The position numbers were made by a program, and so were the translations under genes. The notes beneath the pieces were generated by a model. It saw only the letters and a program-made list of their open reading frames with translations. It searched no databases and was not told the origin of the DNA. 64,000 bases of DNA from JANXLO01 sp038231295 (GTDB taxonomy: Bacteria; Armatimonadota; Chthonomonadetes; Chthonomonadales; Chthonomonadaceae), in NCBI GenBank assembly GCA_038231295.1, contig JBBRLP010000007.1, forward strand, positions 1-64,000, written 5' to 3'. Below are positions 31,330 to 41,165 of the stretch, one piece after another (position 1 is the stretch's first letter; the number at the start of each line of letters is the position of its first letter).

Positions 31330-32979
31330 ATGCCCGAACCCTCTGTGCAGCCTGCTCAAACGCCTGTGCCGCCTGATGACGCCCTGCTCCGTATGGAAGG
31401 CATCACGAAGCGGTTTCCGGGGATTGTCGCCAATGAGAAGGTGCATCTTTCGGTGCGGGTGGGCGGTTTCCATGCGGTGATCGGGGAGAATGGGGCGGGC
31501 AAATCTACGCTGCTCAATATTCTCTACGGGCGCTATCGGGCGGATGCAGGACGCATTGTGCTGCGCGGCGAGGACGTGACGAACGCGCTGCACAGCCCGA
31601 CGGACGCTATCCGGCGTGGCGTCGGGCTGGTGAGCCAGCACTATGCGCTGATACCCGCGCTCTCGGTGCTGGAAAACGTCATGCTCGGGGCGGAACCGCA
31701 TCGTGTGGGCGGAGTGCTGGACAGACGCGCCGCTACGGAGCGGATCGCTGTTCTTGCCGACCGTCTTGGACTGCCCGATCTTGATCTCAACCAGAAGGCC
31801 GAGCGGCTCTCGGTGGCGGCGCAACAGAAGGTTGAAATTCTCAAGGCGCTGTTTCGCGGCGCGAACCTGCTGCTGCTGGATGAGCCGACCGCGACCCTCG
31901 CGCCGCAGGAGGCCGACAGCCTCTTCGCGCTGCTGCATGCCCTGGTCGCGGAGGGGGCGACAGTCGTCTTTGTGACGCATAAACTGCGGGAAGTGATGGC
32001 GCACAGCGACTTCGTGACGGTTCTGCGGCTCGGGCGAAACGCCGGGGATTTTCGCACCGCCGACACAAACGAGCAGGAGCTTCTGCACTGTATGATCGGG
32101 GAACGCGCCCCGCACCCTTCCGCTGATGATCACTCCCCGCCCGTCTCTCCCCCTGCCGAAACCCCGCTGCTCCGCATCATCAATCTTACCGTCCGCAACG
32201 CCCGCCATGCCGAAGCCGTGCAGAACGTCAGCCTGACCCTGAACGCCGGGGAGATTCTCGGTATTGCGGGAGTGGACGGCAGCGGACAGCGCGAACTCTC
32301 CGAGACGATTGTCGGGCTGCGCCGAGCGGAGACAGGGGAGTTACGTCTCCTCGAGAAGGGCGGCGATACCCTGCTCAATCCCCTCAGCGTCCGGCAGCGA
32401 CAGCGGCAGGGCATCGCCTACATTCCCGAGGACCGGCACCGGGCGGGCATGGTCATGGATTTCAGTATCGCGGAGAACTATCTGCTCGGACACGAGAACG
32501 TACCGGAATGGGGCGGCGGGGCGGTGCTGAACGCCAGCCGTCTGCTGACTCGGGCGACGCAGATGATCCGCGACTACGATGTGCGTGTCGGAACTCGTGA
32601 CGCCAACTCCCCGGCCCGCAACCTTTCCGGCGGCAATCAGCAGAAGGTCGTCATTGCCCGTGCGATAGACGGCAATCCCTGCGTCCTGGTCGCCTGCCAG
32701 CCGACACGGGGTCTGGATCGCGGCGCAAGCGTCTTTGTGTATGACACTCTGCGGCAGGCCCGTGCGCGCGGCCTCGGCGTCCTGCTCTTCTCTCTCGACC
32801 TCGACGAAGTGCTTGAACTCTCCGACCGTATCGTCGTCATGTTCAATGGCCGCGTGGTCGGACTGCTGAACCGGAGCGAGGCGACCCCGGAACGTCTCGG
32901 CGCTTTGATGACGGGTGCGGCAGAGAGCGAACAGGCTTCCGCGCTTCCGGGCAGAGGGGAACGGGGGCTATCCGCATGA
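31330..32979 (+). CDS. nucleoside/sugar-type ABC importer ATP-binding protein (two ABC domains)
   Basis: 549 residues with two ABC cassettes, as in the BmpA-dependent nucleoside importers and the MglA/RbsA group. Domain 1 has Walker A GENGAGKST and a degenerate signature (LSVAAQQKVEILKAL), with Walker B LLLLDEPTATL. Domain 2 has the signature NLSGGNQQKVVIARAI and CQPTRGLD; its Walker A is replaced by AGVDGSGQREL, as is normal for this group. It powers uptake across the cytoplasmic membrane with the two permeases that follow. The last 4 nt overlap the permease start. No substrate-binding protein gene lies in the window. Confidence 0.93.
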   Translation: MPEPSVQPAQTPVPPDDALLRMEGITKRFPGIVANEKVHLSVRVGGFHAVIGENGAGKSTLLNILYGRYRADAGRIVLRGEDVTNALHSPTDAIRRGVGLVSQHYALIPALSVLENVMLGAEPHRVGGVLDRRAATERIAVLADRLGLPDLDLNQKAERLSVAAQQKVEILKALFRGANLLLLDEPTATLAPQEADSLFALLHALVAEGATVVFVTHKLREVMAHSDFVTVLRLGRNAGDFRTADTNEQELLHCMIGERAPHPSADDHSPPVSPPAETPLLRIINLTVRNARHAEAVQNVSLTLNAGEILGIAGVDGSGQRELSETIVGLRRAETGELRLLEKGGDTLLNPLSVRQRQRQGIAYIPEDRHRAGMVMDFSIAENYLLGHENVPEWGGGAVLNASRLLTRATQMIRDYDVRVGTRDANSPARNLSGGNQQKVVIARAIDGNPCVLVACQPTRGLDRGASVFVYDTLRQARARGLGVLLFSLDLDEVLELSDRIVVMFNGRVVGLLNRSEATPERLGALMTGAAESEQASALPGRGERGLSA

Positions 32980-34122
32980 GGCAGCGACTACTGGAACGCA
33001 GCGGGATATTGCGGCCTCTGCTCAGTATTGCCGTGGGCCTGATGGTCGCGGCGATTCTGATGGCGGCTTCGGGCTACCGTCCGGGTGAGGCGTTCGCCGC
33101 GCTCTGGACGGGCGCGACCGGGCTGGCGGCAGGCCCGCCTCTGGGAACGCAGGACATCGCGCTCGGCAGCGGGCATATCGCGGTCTTTCAGCTCGCGCAG
33201 TCGTTCGCCAACATGACGCCGCTGCTGTTCTGCGGGCTGGCCGTCGCGCTCGGCCTGCGGGCCGGGCTGTTCAATATCGGGGCACAGGGGCAGATGACGT
33301 TCGGCGCCCTGGTCGCGGCGGGGATCGGGGTACGGAGCGGCCTGCCGTCCGCCGTGCAGATTCCGCTGGCTCTGGCAGGCGGCGCGGCGGCGGGCGCGGT
33401 ATGGGGGGGCGCTGCCGGGGCTGCTGAAAGCGCGGCGCGGCGTCCATGAGGTAATCTCGACGATTATGCTGAACTTCGTCGCCCTCGACATCGCGAACTA
33501 CCTCATCACCCACAACCTGAAAGACCCCAACAGCCAGAACCCGCAGACCGTGCAGATTGCACCCTCCGCGTTTCTGACACCCCTCATTCCGCACACGGCC
33601 CTGACGTTCGGGCTGCTGCTCGCCCTGCTCTCCGCGCTGGCCGTCGCGCTGCTGATACGCTTTACGGCGCTGGGATTTGCGATTCGGGCAGTGGGGATGG
33701 GGACGGAGGCGGCGCGGGCGGCAGGCATCGCGGTGCCGCGCACCCTCATCCTGACGATGGCGCTGTCGGGTGCACTGGCGGGAATCGCGGGAGCCGTGGA
33801 GGTGCTGGGCGTTCAGCATCGGTACGCGCAGGGGATTGCCGGTTCCTATGGTTTCGATGGTATTGCGGTCGCACTGCTCGGCGGGCTGGGCGGGGGCGGG
33901 GTCGCTTTGAGCGCCCTCTTCTTCGGCGGGCTGGCGAGCGGATCGTCCTACATGGAGTCGCTGACCAATGTGCCTGCGCCCGTCTCCGTAATCGTGCAGG
34001 CGGTCGTTATCGCATTCGTCGGGATGCGCCTGCGTCCGCGCACGGTGGCCGCGCCGATTCTTGCCCCGGAACCTCCCGCAGCGGAACCGCCGCAGCGAAA
34101 GGAAGAGAATATTGCCCTCTGA
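32976..34122 (+). pseudogene. nucleoside-type ABC importer permease 1, frameshifted at a G run
   Basis: The first frame (32976-33449) encodes the N-terminal helices up to GGAAAGAVWGG and then drifts. The second (33466-34122) continues VISTIMLNFVALDIANYLI to the end. A run of seven G at 33403-33409 separates them. With six G the frame reads VWGALPGLLKARRGVHEVISTIMLN, a typical permease sequence including the coupling loop, for about 381 residues in all. The gene is thus either broken, slippage-controlled or mis-sequenced. A working importer would need this subunit. ATG overlaps the ATP-binding gene by 4 nt. Confidence 0.85.
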
Positions 34123-34996
34123 TGCCGGTTCGTCCTCCCTGCTATTCGCGCTGCTGCTGGCGACGCTGACGAGCGCGACGCCTCTCATTCTTGCGGCGAT
34201 GGGGGGCATCCTCTCGGAACGGGCGGGTGTGGTCAATATCGCGCTGGAAGGGCTGATTCTGGCAGGCGCGTTTATGGGCGTGGCAGCGGGACGCGTCTCC
34301 TCGCTTGTCGGGCTACTGGCGGCATTAGCGGTTGGGGCGCTGCTCGGCCTGCTCCACGCCTTCCTGACGCAGAAGACCCGCATGAACCACGTTGTGAGCG
34401 GCCTGAGCATCACCCTGCTGGCTTCGGGCGGAACGCGCTACCTCTTCCAGAAGATGCTCCGGGACGGCGTACAGATTGAGGGCCTGCCGCAGTGGACCTT
34501 TACGGCTTTCGCCCTACTATTGCCCTTCGCGGTACTCTGGCTGCTCGGCAGCACCCGGTTCGGTCTGCGCCTGCGGGCGGTGGGCGAGAACCCGGAGAGT
34601 GCTCGCATGGCAGGCATCGCGTCCGGGCCGGTGCGCTTTATCGCGGTCATGCTGTCGGGGGTCTGCGCGGCGCTGGCAGGCGCGTTCCTCTCCATGTCTG
34701 TCGCGCATCGGTTCTCCCCGGATATGTCGGCGGGCAAGGGCTTCATCGCACTGGCCGCCGTCATTTTCGGCAAATGGCATCCGGTCTGGGCCGCCGTGGG
34801 CGCCCTCTTCTTCGGCTTCTTCGATGCCCTCCAGAGTCAGCTTCAGATCAGCCACATCCACCTCGTCGCGCTCGGCATCGAGTGGACAAACCCCTTTCTC
34901 CTCGAAACGATTCCCTACCTGATGACCCTCGCGGCTCTCGTCCTCCTGGTCGGTCGCGCTACCCCTCCCGCCGCTCTCGGCATTGAAGAGGCGTGA
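34112..34996 (+). CDS. nucleoside-type ABC importer permease 2
   Basis: 294 residues from the TTG at 34112, which has AGGAAGAG upstream and overlaps the end of permease 1 by 11 nt. The longer frame from 34061 lies within the previous gene. It has eight or more membrane helices and the family landmarks ERAGVVNIALEGLILAGAF, NHVVSGLSITLLASG and FIALAAVIFGKWHPVWAAVGALFFGFFDALQ. It forms the membrane pore with permease 1. Purine nucleosides or similar compounds are the usual substrates, but specificity lies in the missing binding protein. Confidence 0.92.
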   Translation: MPSDAGSSSLLFALLLATLTSATPLILAAMGGILSERAGVVNIALEGLILAGAFMGVAAGRVSSLVGLLAALAVGALLGLLHAFLTQKTRMNHVVSGLSITLLASGGTRYLFQKMLRDGVQIEGLPQWTFTAFALLLPFAVLWLLGSTRFGLRLRAVGENPESARMAGIASGPVRFIAVMLSGVCAALAGAFLSMSVAHRFSPDMSAGKGFIALAAVIFGKWHPVWAAVGALFFGFFDALQSQLQISHIHLVALGIEWTNPFLLETIPYLMTLAALVLLVGRATPPAALGIEEA

Positions 34997-35012
34997 CACC
35001 CAACTGACCGGC

Positions 35013-35111
35013 GAATAGCCGCCCCCAACCCCCCAATTCCGCCCCCCGGGCCCCGCTTCCGGGGGAGAAGGCATTTTCATGCCATAGGGTGCCCGCAGGG
35101 CATGGAAGGCC
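35013..35111. repeat. interspersed repeat B, copy 1
   Basis: About 99 bp with GAATAGCCGCCCCCAA, a CCCC/GGGGGAG palindrome, GGCATTTTCATGCC and GCATGGAAGGC. Two further copies are at 47728-47806 and 63366-63430. It lies between convergent genes and fills most of the gap after the ABC importer. Confidence 0.8.
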
Positions 35112-35114
35112 GGC

Positions 35115-36875
35115 TTAATTCGCGGCGAATTTGACGTACTTCGCGATGAACTCTACCAGGGGCGTCGGGTCGTCAAGGCCGTGCGGGTGGTGCTTGAAAC
35201 CGTGCTTCACAATCACCTTGATGGTGCCGCCAAGTTTCTCGTACCGCTCCTTGAGGAGAACGGTGTTTTCCTCGTAGGGAACGACTTCGTCGGCGTCGGC
35301 GGCGAGATGGATTATCGGGACGTGTGCCTTTGCCAGCGGTTTGAGGTTGTCCACCGGGTTCTTCGTATAGGCCAGCGCCTCTGCCTCAGATGCGAACCCG
35401 TAATCTTTGAGGAGCTTCTGCCAGTCATCCGGGCTGCCCGGCCCCTTGCCCTTGCCGCCGGGCCAGCTTTTGAAATCGCAGACCGGATTGTCGCCGAGGA
35501 TGACCGCGACCTTCGTGGGATTCGCCGCTGCCCAGTTGTAAACATACAGCCCGCCCCGGCTCAGTCCTTCCAACACGGGTTTCGGGGAGAGGCCGTAGCT
35601 GTGGGTGAGTTCCTGGTAGAAGGTGTCCCAGCGCTTCACCGCCGGAGGAGACCCGAAAGTATTGCCGACTTCGATGTAGACCAGATGGAAGCCGCGCTCC
35701 AGCAGGGCCAGATCGAGTTCCGGGCGATGGTCGAAGAACTCCGCCCGCCATATCCAGGGCTTGCCTGTCGCCGTATGCTTCGGCGCGACGACGGTCGCCC
35801 GCGTCCCCTCCACCGGAAAGTCGTAGCGGGCGAAACCGTGGTAGTCGCCGGGCAGGCCGGGAAACGGCGCGGGCGCAGTGGGTAGAAGGGCGCGTATCTG
35901 CGTCTCCAGTTCCGGGGCCTGTTTCTGCACCTGCTCCAGCGGCAATCCCGCCGCCATGCCGGGCCGTTTGTGTCCTACGGCATTGAGCCAGCCATCCGTC
36001 AGAATGCGCTGGCGCGTGTGAATCAGGGTGGGGAGTTGGTCGCGCCGTGCGTCTCCCGGCGTCTCCATCATTGGCGGCAGACTCGCCTCCGGTGCGCCCC
36101 AGCTTCGCAGCAGTTCCCGCGCTATCAGCAGATGACCGGTCGCATTCAGGTGAACACCGTCGCCTGCGAACGCGAAGTCGGGCTGTGTCTGTCGCTGCGC
36201 GGTCAGGTAGGCGTTGAGGGGCGTGTGTATGTCAGTGGCGTCCCATTCACCGTGCCGCCCGTCCATAATCCAGGCGGAGTAGCGGGCCAGCACTGTGTCG
36301 TAGCCCACGAACGATCTGCCGGAGGGATACTCGGCCTGTCCGGCGGGAAGCGTACTCTGCAGAATGGGGTGCGCGTCGAACGGGGGCGGCGTCATCAGCC
36401 AGAATTTCGCTCCCGTCTTCCGCACGGAGTCACGCAGCCAGCGAATTCCCGCCTGGTACTTGCCGAAACGCGCCTCGGAAAACGGATAGTAGATGCCGTC
36501 GTTCATCCCGTAGCAGGCAACGACCAGATCGGGTTTTAGCTTCGCCAGGGCGCGTTCCAGCCGCTCGTGCAGATCGGGACGCGGAAAGGCTCCTCCCGCA
36601 TGATTCGGCTCCGTCAGCCCGGAGACCGTCTCGCTCGGCAGCCCGATATTGATGAGTTCGTAATGCTCTGTCGGGCAGTGCGCGAACAGCCAGGCGTCTA
36701 TCGCCTCCACATAGCCGCCGGAGTAGGTGATGCTGTCGCCCAGAAACAGGACGCGCCGCACTCCGCGCAGAGGTTTCAGCGCGGTCGTATTGTGTTCCGC
36801 ACCCGGCTTATTCTCTCCGAACGCCGCACACGCCAGCATCCCCAGCACAAAAACCATCAAAACCGTTCGCATCAT
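35115..36875 (-). CDS. exported SGNH esterase fused to an alpha/beta hydrolase
   Basis: 586 residues with a signal peptide (MMRTVLMVFVLGMLACAAFG). The first half is an SGNH (GDSL) hydrolase: S48 in LFLGDSITYSGG, GMND in ACYGMNDGIYY, and the Asp-His pair in GDGVHLNATGH. The second half is an alpha/beta hydrolase: GLSRGG nucleophile elbow, AADADEVVPYEE for the acid and HGFKHHPHGL for the His. Such pairs act on acetylated or otherwise esterified polysaccharides. Two esterase folds in one exported chain would fit combined deacetylation of plant polymers; this is inference. No CBM is seen. Confidence 0.85.
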   Translation of the reverse strand: MMRTVLMVFVLGMLACAAFGENKPGAEHNTTALKPLRGVRRVLFLGDSITYSGGYVEAIDAWLFAHCPTEHYELINIGLPSETVSGLTEPNHAGGAFPRPDLHERLERALAKLKPDLVVACYGMNDGIYYPFSEARFGKYQAGIRWLRDSVRKTGAKFWLMTPPPFDAHPILQSTLPAGQAEYPSGRSFVGYDTVLARYSAWIMDGRHGEWDATDIHTPLNAYLTAQRQTQPDFAFAGDGVHLNATGHLLIARELLRSWGAPEASLPPMMETPGDARRDQLPTLIHTRQRILTDGWLNAVGHKRPGMAAGLPLEQVQKQAPELETQIRALLPTAPAPFPGLPGDYHGFARYDFPVEGTRATVVAPKHTATGKPWIWRAEFFDHRPELDLALLERGFHLVYIEVGNTFGSPPAVKRWDTFYQELTHSYGLSPKPVLEGLSRGGLYVYNWAAANPTKVAVILGDNPVCDFKSWPGGKGKGPGSPDDWQKLLKDYGFASEAEALAYTKNPVDNLKPLAKAHVPIIHLAADADEVVPYEENTVLLKERYEKLGGTIKVIVKHGFKHHPHGLDDPTPLVEFIAKYVKFAAN

Positions 36876-37032
36876 GCAGTCCCCTTTCGCAGCCGAAGCC
36901 CGCTCACGCAGAAACCTACCTGGAAACTCCTCATCAGGTTCCGGGCCGTTTTTGTTAACTTCCCTGCTCCCCTGCCCGAATCCTTCGGTAGCCCCTCTCT
37001 GCCCTTATACCGGTCCCAGTCCAGAGGAGGGG

Positions 37033-38433
37033 CTATTTGCCGGGGAGGAGGTTATAGACTAAAAGGACGACGGAAAGGGTAATCAGGACGACAGTTGTCA
37101 CCCAGGCGATGAGATTGAAGAGACGGCTGTTGGTGTATTTGCCCATGATGCGGGGATTGTTGATGAGGCGCAGGCTGAGAATCAGGATGACCGGCAGCAG
37201 CGCCGCGCCGACGACATTGGGCAGCGTGATGAGAAACGACAGATACCTGTCGCCGACCAGCAGCACGGTGAGCGCGGAAGAGAAGATGAGCAGCGTGAAG
37301 ACCCCGACGAACATAGGGGCTTCCCGCGCCCGCAGCCCGACGCCCGACTCGGAGCCAAGCGACTCGGAGACGGCGTAGGCGGTGGAGAGCGGAACAGTGA
37401 TCGCGCCAAAACAGGAGGCGTTGAATAGCCCGATAGCGAACAGCAGCGCGGCCAGCCCGCCCGCGACCGGTTCCAGCGCGACGGCGATCTGCCCCGCGTC
37501 TCCAAACCGATCCGCCATCGCTTTCAAGTCTGCCGAGTGCATCCCGACCCGAAACAGCGTCGCGCCGCAGCAGACGATGATGAAGAAGGCGATCAGGTTG
37601 GTGAAGAACGCGCCGAACAGTACATCGGCGCGGCGGTGGGCATAGTCCTCCACGCGGTCGCCCTTATCGCGTACCGACGACTGGATATAGAACTGTCCCC
37701 AGGGCGTGATGGTCGTGCCAATGATGTTGACCACCGCCAGAATGTAGAGGCGATCAATATGCACAGCGTGGGTATCGGGCAGCACCGTCTGACGCAGTAC
37801 ATCGCCCCAGTGCGGATGCGCTTTGAAGGCGGAAACGACGTAGGCGAGATAGATGAACGAGGCGTAGAGCAGAAACTTCTCGACGCGCTTGTAGTTGCTG
37901 CGCGTGACCAGCAGCCAGATGCCAAGTGCGGTCAGCGGCACGACGAGCCAGCGGGCGACCATCTGCGCCCACTCCGCCGAAAGCATCATCGCCGGAGGAT
38001 GTCCGAGCAGGTGCGCGAGCAGATGCACTGCCAGCCAGCGCGAGACGGTCGGGGCAAAAATCTGCACCGCCGCCGTGATTCCCGCGAACTCCGAAACGGT
38101 CGTGGCGAAGTTGGCGAGGAGCAGGATGCCCATCGCGAAAAACGTCACCTTGACGCCGTACTCTTCGCGGATGAGGTCGGCCAGCCCTTTGCCGGTCACA
38201 ACGCCCATGCGAGCGCCCATCTCCTGACAGACGCCGAGGCTGATCGTCACCAGCACCAGCACCCAGAGCATGGCGGAGCCGTACTGTGCGCCTGCCAGCG
38301 AGTAGCCGTAGATGCCGCTCGCGTCGTTGTCGGCGTTGGCGGCGATGATACCGGGGCCGAGGACGGCGAAGAGCATGAGCATACGGGAACGAAGGAGGCG
38401 TGTGCGAAACGTGGGGGTTTTGATACCCGGCAT
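37033..38433 (-). CDS. NRAMP-family metal transporter, non-canonical metal site
   Basis: 466 residues with about eleven membrane helices. The start is MPGIKTPTFRTR at 38433. Helix 1 reads AVLGPGIIAANADNDASGIYGYSLAGAQYG, where canonical NRAMP has the DPGN motif; here D37 is kept and PGN is ASG. Helix 6 reads GTTITPWGQFYIQSS where manganese transporters have MPH. Loss of the Met is a feature of NRAMP-related magnesium transporters, so Mg2+ or another hard cation is a more likely substrate than Mn2+ or Fe2+. Activity is inferred, not shown. Confidence 0.85.
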   Translation of the reverse strand: MPGIKTPTFRTRLLRSRMLMLFAVLGPGIIAANADNDASGIYGYSLAGAQYGSAMLWVLVLVTISLGVCQEMGARMGVVTGKGLADLIREEYGVKVTFFAMGILLLANFATTVSEFAGITAAVQIFAPTVSRWLAVHLLAHLLGHPPAMMLSAEWAQMVARWLVVPLTALGIWLLVTRSNYKRVEKFLLYASFIYLAYVVSAFKAHPHWGDVLRQTVLPDTHAVHIDRLYILAVVNIIGTTITPWGQFYIQSSVRDKGDRVEDYAHRRADVLFGAFFTNLIAFFIIVCCGATLFRVGMHSADLKAMADRFGDAGQIAVALEPVAGGLAALLFAIGLFNASCFGAITVPLSTAYAVSESLGSESGVGLRAREAPMFVGVFTLLIFSSALTVLLVGDRYLSFLITLPNVVGAALLPVILILSLRLINNPRIMGKYTNSRLFNLIAWVTTVVLITLSVVLLVYNLLPGK

Positions 38434-38544
38434 GGTCGGGGCCTCCTTTCAGTGAGGTTTCAGCCCCGGTCGGGAAGCGAGGAAGCGGAGGAGAGCGAGG
38501 TTGAAAGCGTCCCTGTCTCTCCCTCTTGCGGCTTCTCCGCTATT

Positions 38545-39861
38545 CTACTGTTTCCGTGGAGCGGGGGACCAGGAGGCGTCGGTGTTGTCGCCCTGGCCTT
38601 TGGTCAGATTGATTCTATTCGTGCCATCGGCGTTGATGATCCAGAGATCGTGCTTGCCATCCGGGCGCTGCATCTCGTACAGCATCCGGCTGCCGTCTGG
38701 TGACCAGCGCGGGTGCATCGGTTTGCCGTCGCCATCGGTCTGCACCATATAGCGCACCGAATCCACTACCTGCGGAGTAACGACGACGCCACCTGGATTC
38801 GAACTGTCGAGCGCGGTGTCCATCACGACAATGCCGCGCAGTTCCCGACTGCCTTCGCCTGCCAGCCGCCAGACTTCAAACGCCATCTTGGTGCCGTCCG
38901 GCGACCAGGCGAGATTCTTCGGCTCGACGCTGTAACCGAGCGCCGCGAAGAGGTTAACGACTTCCGGCTTGGTGGGGTTCTTGAAGCTCCAGAGCCGAAT
39001 GCCGCTGATAAGCTGCGTTTTGCCCTGTCCGTCCGGGGCTTCCAGTTCGGTATAAGAGCAGGCCAGACGGCTGCCGTTTGGCTCCCAGGCGAAACTGACC
39101 TCGTGGCCTTTATCGAGGGCTATCATTTTGCTGGCGCCTGTCGGAACCGCCATCACCATCTGGTCAATCGAGGGCGCACCGGGTAGGGTGGCATGAAGCT
39201 GACCGCTCACGTCCTGTGTCCCGGCAATGCCGATGCCGTCGGAGGCGAATTCCGTGCTGAGAAACGGCCCTTCTGGGTCCACTCCCTGAGACGCCTCTTC
39301 GCCGCCATCCTTCACGCCGTTGGGCGGCGGCATCAGCTGCGAGACTTCCGTTCCGTTCAGGTTGACGACTTTGACCGCGCCCTGCACGACGAAGGCTGCC
39401 GTCTTGCCATCATTGCTTATGGCGGGCGCGGACTTATTGCCGGGGCCGTAGGTAAGCTGTTTGGGCGAACCGGTGCCGAGAATATAGACCTGAGTGACCT
39501 TGTTATCGCGCAGGTTCGAGGCGTAGAGCAGGCTTTTGCCGTCTCGCGCCCAGACGGGATGCGACTTGTTGGACACGTCGTCGGGCGTGGTCAGCGCCCG
39601 CAGATCCGTGCCATCGGTGCGGATGGCATAGAGGGTCGTATTGCCCTTGTCGTCCTGCCGCACGAAGGCGATATGGTCACTGGTATCGAAAGCCAGCCCG
39701 CCAACCGGCCCGACATTCCCCAGAAAAGAGGCATAGTAGTAGAACGCGATAAGCGCCAGCAGCAGAGTCAGGAAAAGGAGTACCCGATTCATCCGTCGCT
39801 GTTTTTCCCGCTGCCACCAGTCGGGCGGCGCGGATTCCGGCGTAATTTGTGTGTTTGCCAT
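38545..39861 (-). CDS. membrane-anchored TolB-like beta-propeller protein
   Basis: 438 residues. A basic N-terminus and one hydrophobic helix (MNRVLLFLTLLLALIAFYYYASFL, about 24-47) anchor it, with the C-terminal domain outside. The domain holds PD40/TolB repeats: HPVWARDGKSLLYAS, LAWSPDGTKMAFEV, HPRWSPDGSRMLYEMQ and DASWSPAP. It is probably a binding or scaffold propeller; no catalytic residues are seen. It stands alone, with a 419-bp gap upstream in which I see no gene, RNA or clear promoter. Confidence 0.82.
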   Translation of the reverse strand: MANTQITPESAPPDWWQREKQRRMNRVLLFLTLLLALIAFYYYASFLGNVGPVGGLAFDTSDHIAFVRQDDKGNTTLYAIRTDGTDLRALTTPDDVSNKSHPVWARDGKSLLYASNLRDNKVTQVYILGTGSPKQLTYGPGNKSAPAISNDGKTAAFVVQGAVKVVNLNGTEVSQLMPPPNGVKDGGEEASQGVDPEGPFLSTEFASDGIGIAGTQDVSGQLHATLPGAPSIDQMVMAVPTGASKMIALDKGHEVSFAWEPNGSRLACSYTELEAPDGQGKTQLISGIRLWSFKNPTKPEVVNLFAALGYSVEPKNLAWSPDGTKMAFEVWRLAGEGSRELRGIVVMDTALDSSNPGGVVVTPQVVDSVRYMVQTDGDGKPMHPRWSPDGSRMLYEMQRPDGKHDLWIINADGTNRINLTKGQGDNTDASWSPAPRKQ

Positions 39862-40280
39862 CGTGAATTTGATGTCTGCCGTGTAGGAATGACCGGCGGG
39901 ACGATTGAAAAGTTACAGTTGTCGGAGAGCGCAACAAGGCTGCAAGCCACCGGGCTATGCGCGGGCGACGTGACCGTAGGCGTCCTGTTGTTTCATACGC
40001 AGAGTTGGCGCGGTTGCGTTTCGGCCTCCCGCGATGAATACGGACGAGCCGCAGACAGGGTAGCATGAGACGCCCGCAAAAGTCAAGGCAAAACGCGGCG
40101 AATTCGCCCTCCGTCATCTTTCCTCTTCCTGCTGCGCCCGGTGGACAGGTCTGAGTTATTGTCTCCTCCGCACAGGCAAAGCAAACGGCTCTTCGCAGGT
40201 AAAATCATGCCTGGAAATGAACATGAATGTGTGCCGACTAAGGCAGATAACCTCTGTTCGCGAAGGAGACAAACAACCTT

Positions 40281-41165
40281 ATGGATCACGACCGCCTGTT
40301 CAAGGAACTGCTGACCTCGTTCTTCGTCGAGTTCGTCGCTCTCTTTCTTCCCGATGTCGCCGCCTACCTTGACCCTGACTCTCTGGAGTTTCTGGACAAG
40401 GAGGTCTTCACCGATGTCACCGCAGGCGACAAACACGTGGTGGACCTGCTGGTGAAAGCCCGCTTCCGGGGAGAGGACGCCTGCTTCCTCCTTCATGTCG
40501 AAAATCAAGCCTCCGCACAGTCGGACTTTCCCCACAGGATGTTCACCTACTTCGCTCGTCTGCATGAAAAGTACAACCTGCCTGTCTATCCCATTGTGAT
40601 CTTCTCCTACGATACTCCCCTGCGCCCCGAACCTACTCGGTACACAGTGGCATTTCCGGGGCGGACTGTGTTACAATTCTCCTATGTGGTCATTCAGCTC
40701 AATCGGCTGTCGTGGCGAAAGTTCGCGAAGAGACAGAATCCGGTAGCGAGTGCGTTGATGGCGAAGATGAAGATCGCGCCGAGAGACCGACCGAAGGTGC
40801 GATTGGAGTGTATGCGTTTGCTGGCGACGCTGAAGTTGGATCCTGCCCGGTCGCAGTTGATCGGTGGCTTCATCGAGACCTATCTTCGCTTGAACGCTGC
40901 GGAGTTGAAACGGTATGAGCGGGCGTTTGGGAAACTCTCTGCCAAAGAACAGGAGGCGAACGTGGAGATTGTCAATAGCTGGGTAGTTAGAGGCAAGGAA
41001 GAACTGGTAATACGCCAGATACGACATCGTTTTGGCACTCTTGCCAGACAGGTCACGGAACATTTAGACAAACTGACTTCGGAACAGTTGGACGAGCTTG
41101 GAGTGGCGCTGTTTGACTTCAAGACAGCGGCTGATCTGGAAGCCTGGCTGACGCGCTCGCATTAA
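40281..41165 (+). CDS. Rpn-family (PD-(D/E)XK) nuclease / putative transposase
   Basis: 294 residues with GGAGA before the ATG. It matches the Rpn/DUF4351 family: MDHDRLFKELLTSFFVEFVALFLPD, then a PD-(D/E)XK core in DKEVFTDVTAGDKHVVDLLVKARFRGEDACFLLHVENQ, with the acidic residues D-x9-E-x-Q visible. FPHRMFTYFARLHEKYNLPVYPIVIFSYD follows. Known for the family: recombination-promoting endonuclease activity in E. coli Rpn proteins. The C-terminal DUF4351-like helical end (LDKLTSEQLDELGVALFDFKTAADLEAWL) is present. No inverted repeats bound the gene, so it is not clearly part of an insertion sequence. Confidence 0.85.
   Translation: MDHDRLFKELLTSFFVEFVALFLPDVAAYLDPDSLEFLDKEVFTDVTAGDKHVVDLLVKARFRGEDACFLLHVENQASAQSDFPHRMFTYFARLHEKYNLPVYPIVIFSYDTPLRPEPTRYTVAFPGRTVLQFSYVVIQLNRLSWRKFAKRQNPVASALMAKMKIAPRDRPKVRLECMRLLATLKLDPARSQLIGGFIETYLRLNAAELKRYERAFGKLSAKEQEANVEIVNSWVVRGKEELVIRQIRHRFGTLARQVTEHLDKLTSEQLDELGVALFDFKTAADLEAWLTRSH

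Noticed and set aside
39677..40117. 146-codon minus-strand frame in the gap before the Rpn gene
   Set aside because: Most of it overlaps the TolB-like gene in another frame and its sequence is Arg-rich and low in conserved features.
40281..41165. insertion sequence around the Rpn-family gene
   Set aside because: No terminal inverted repeats or target duplication could be found near the gene; only the family name links it to transposases.
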